15,817 nucleotides of DNA from the NCBI GenBank assembly GCA_964530225.1, contig CAZHBA010000125.1, forward strand, positions 1 to 15,817, written 5' to 3'. The translations under genes were made by a program, and so were the position numbers. Source of the stretch: CAZHBA01 sp964530225 (GTDB taxonomy: Bacteria > Pseudomonadota > Alphaproteobacteria > UBA6615). The first letter of the stretch is position 1, and each line of letters starts with the position of its first letter. Positions 14,426 to 15,817 of this stretch are shown here, one piece after another. The notes under the pieces are model-generated. The model was given only the letters and a program-made list of their open reading frames with translations. It made no database searches and was not told the origin of the DNA.

Positions 14426-15505
14426 ATGAGCGGCGATATTATTGGCCGCATCGAAGCGCCCCGTTCGGCGCTAGCCCTGATTGGCCATGAGGCGGCGGCG
14501 TCTGTTCTGGCAGAGGCGTGGCATAGCGATAGGTTAGCGCATGCCTGGATGTTTACCGGCCCGCCGGGGATCGGCAAGGCAACGCTGGCTTGGCAATTCG
14601 TTAGATTTGTCGCAGCTGGCGGTAATCAGGTGGGCGAGGGTCCACTCACTACCGACTCGCAACACCCCGCCGTGCGCCTGGTCATCGCCGGAGCCTATCC
14701 CGATAACCGTTTGGTGCGCCGTAGCCACAATGTCCGTCCGCCACACCGTCTACGTACCGAAATATCGGTCGAGGATGTGCGCGCTATCGGACAGTTTCTA
14801 CGGCATACTGCCGCGATGGGCGGCTGGCGGAGCATCGTCGTCGATTCCGCCGATGCTATGAACATCAATGCGCAGAACGCGTTGCTGAAGATCCTCGAGG
14901 AACCGCCGCCGCGCACGTTGCTGCTGCTTGTTTGCCATGCGCCGTCACGGTTGCTGCCCACAGTGCGTTCACGTTGCCGAACTATGCACTTGCGCCCACT
15001 GTCCGAAGATCAGGTGGCGGCAATTATCGCGCAACAGCAGCCAGACTTGCCGGCCAACGATTGTCAGCTTTTGGCGCGTCTGGCCGATGGCGCGCCGGGT
15101 TGGGCGCTCGACCTTGCCGAGGCCGGCGGCCTCGACCTGTACTGTAATCTCATTACCTTGCTCGACAGCTTGCCCGCACTCGACGCCGTGCAGTTGCACA
15201 AGGCGGCCGACCGGTTTGGCGGTGCCTCGGGCGAGCCCGCCTACCGGACCTTTATTTCGCTACTGCAATGGTGGCTGGGCCGTGCCATTCGGGTAACGGC
15301 AGGCAAGGCCAGCGGCTCCTTCGAAGAAGTGGTTCCAGGAGAAGCGGCACTCGCGGCGCGGTTAACCCAGCCTGGGCTTGAGCCTTGGCTCAAAGCGTGG
15401 GAGAAAGTCGTTGAGCTGGCATCGCGGGCTGATGCCGTCAATTTGGACCGCAAACAGGTAGTTTTGAACATTTTTTTCAAATTAGCCTCGGCCGCGCGCG
15501 AATAA
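14426..15505 (+). CDS. holB: DNA polymerase III subunit delta-prime
   Basis: A 359-residue clamp-loader subunit of the AAA+ fold that helps load the beta sliding clamp. RLAHAWMFTGPPGIGKAT (36-53) contains a Walker A-like loop (GPPGIGKAT), NINAQNALLKILEEPP is the characteristic delta-prime/gamma stretch, and LPTVRSRCRTM carries the SRC sensor motif. The C-terminal third is the helical collar domain and is variable as usual. It starts three bases after the tmk stop, an arrangement common in alphaproteobacteria. A stretch lacking typical zinc-binding cysteines is normal for delta-prime of this group. Confidence 0.95.
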   Translation: MSGDIIGRIEAPRSALALIGHEAAASVLAEAWHSDRLAHAWMFTGPPGIGKATLAWQFVRFVAAGGNQVGEGPLTTDSQHPAVRLVIAGAYPDNRLVRRSHNVRPPHRLRTEISVEDVRAIGQFLRHTAAMGGWRSIVVDSADAMNINAQNALLKILEEPPPRTLLLLVCHAPSRLLPTVRSRCRTMHLRPLSEDQVAAIIAQQQPDLPANDCQLLARLADGAPGWALDLAEAGGLDLYCNLITLLDSLPALDAVQLHKAADRFGGASGEPAYRTFISLLQWWLGRAIRVTAGKASGSFEEVVPGEAALAARLTQPGLEPWLKAWEKVVELASRADAVNLDRKQVVLNIFFKLASAARE

Positions 15506-15531
15506 GGACCCTGGGCGCCGCACAGGCGCGA

Positions 15532-15541
15532 GGGGGGGGGG
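15532..15541. repeat. run of ten G in front of the last gene
   Basis: Ten consecutive G bases (15532-15541) sit between holB and the small membrane protein gene, ending just before AGAAGGA, its ribosome-binding region. Such tracts can slip in replication and are also prone to base-calling error. Confidence 0.9.
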
Positions 15542-15556
15542 AGAAGGAACGAAGAT

Positions 15557-15784
15557 GTGATTGGATTATTCGCCCGCTATCTGACCCCGTTAACCTATCT
15601 GTTATGGGTGATGATTATCATCGGTTTGGTTGACCATTTCGCGGTCGCATTTCTGCCCCGGCAAGTCGCGGACTGGAATCTTTATGTAATGTGGCCGCTA
15701 CTCGGGGTCGTGTGGTTTGGTCACAAACACAATGCGCGGGTGAAGGCGCAGGCGATGCGCAACGATTTGATCGATGGTGCGTAA
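15557..15784 (+). CDS. small two-helix membrane protein of unknown function
   Basis: A 75-residue protein with two hydrophobic segments: about 3-24 (LFARYLTPLTYLLWVMIIIG) and about 40-54 (LYVMWPLLGVVWFG), separated by a short loop with VDHFAVAFLPRQVADWN, then a basic tail (HKHNARVKAQAMRND). I infer two membrane helices, with the basic tail probably in the cytoplasm. The start is a GTG at 15557, nine bases after AGAAGGA; an overlapping ATG at 15555 is out of frame. It lies 51 bases after holB on the same strand. No family recognised. Confidence 0.7.
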   Translation: MIGLFARYLTPLTYLLWVMIIIGLVDHFAVAFLPRQVADWNLYVMWPLLGVVWFGHKHNARVKAQAMRNDLIDGA

Positions 15785-15817
15785 GCGCCGCTCCCTGGTT
15801 TTCTGGATAACAGAACG

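Overview
The window looks like a chromosomal segment of an alphaproteobacterium, most like Rhodospirillales or a related marine lineage. The evidence is the run of plus-strand housekeeping genes at 10503-15505 (MltB-type transglycosylase, RlpA, DacC-type carboxypeptidase, tmk, holB), a GC-rich codon style in those genes, and a tRNA-Ser(UGA) at the left edge. Lineage and functions come from reading the proteins, not from a database search.

Left edge, 1-1249: a truncated tRNA-Ser on the minus strand, then about 1.2 kb of decayed, lower-GC DNA. Read on the minus strand this holds the C-terminal, frameshifted remnant of a serine recombinase, a small HTH-like ORF, a 28-residue orphan signal peptide, and a 105-residue unknown protein broken by two homopolymer-length changes. 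It looks like the scar of a mobile element.

Middle, 1250-10301: a minus-strand catabolic or accessory region. One compact four-gene unit runs SDR -> acetamidase/formamidase -> aldo/keto reductase -> SDR (4725 down to 1250). A second unit runs LLM flavin monooxygenase -> TIM-barrel amidohydrolase (10301 down to 8277), followed by an internally deleted MBL-rhodanese remnant. Between them lies a visibly AT-richer block (about 4870-7870). It holds a second LLM monooxygenase closely related to the first, a TIM-barrel sugar epimerase-like protein with two metal-ligand positions changed to Gln, a small ABM-like protein and unassignable ORF fragments. Together the genes suggest oxidative attack on a small organic (perhaps amide-containing or cyclic) substrate by the flavin monooxygenase, hydrolysis by the amidohydrolase and formamidase, and redox steps by the SDR and AKR enzymes. 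The substrate cannot be read from sequence.

Right, 10503-15784: a plus-strand core run divergent from the island. Three secreted peptidoglycan enzymes (MltB family, RlpA, D,D-carboxypeptidase) are followed by thymidylate kinase and the DNA polymerase III delta-prime subunit, then a small two-helix membrane protein preceded by a run of ten G. This part is intact and ordinary. No CRISPR array, intact insertion sequence, intact integrase or obvious defence system was seen.
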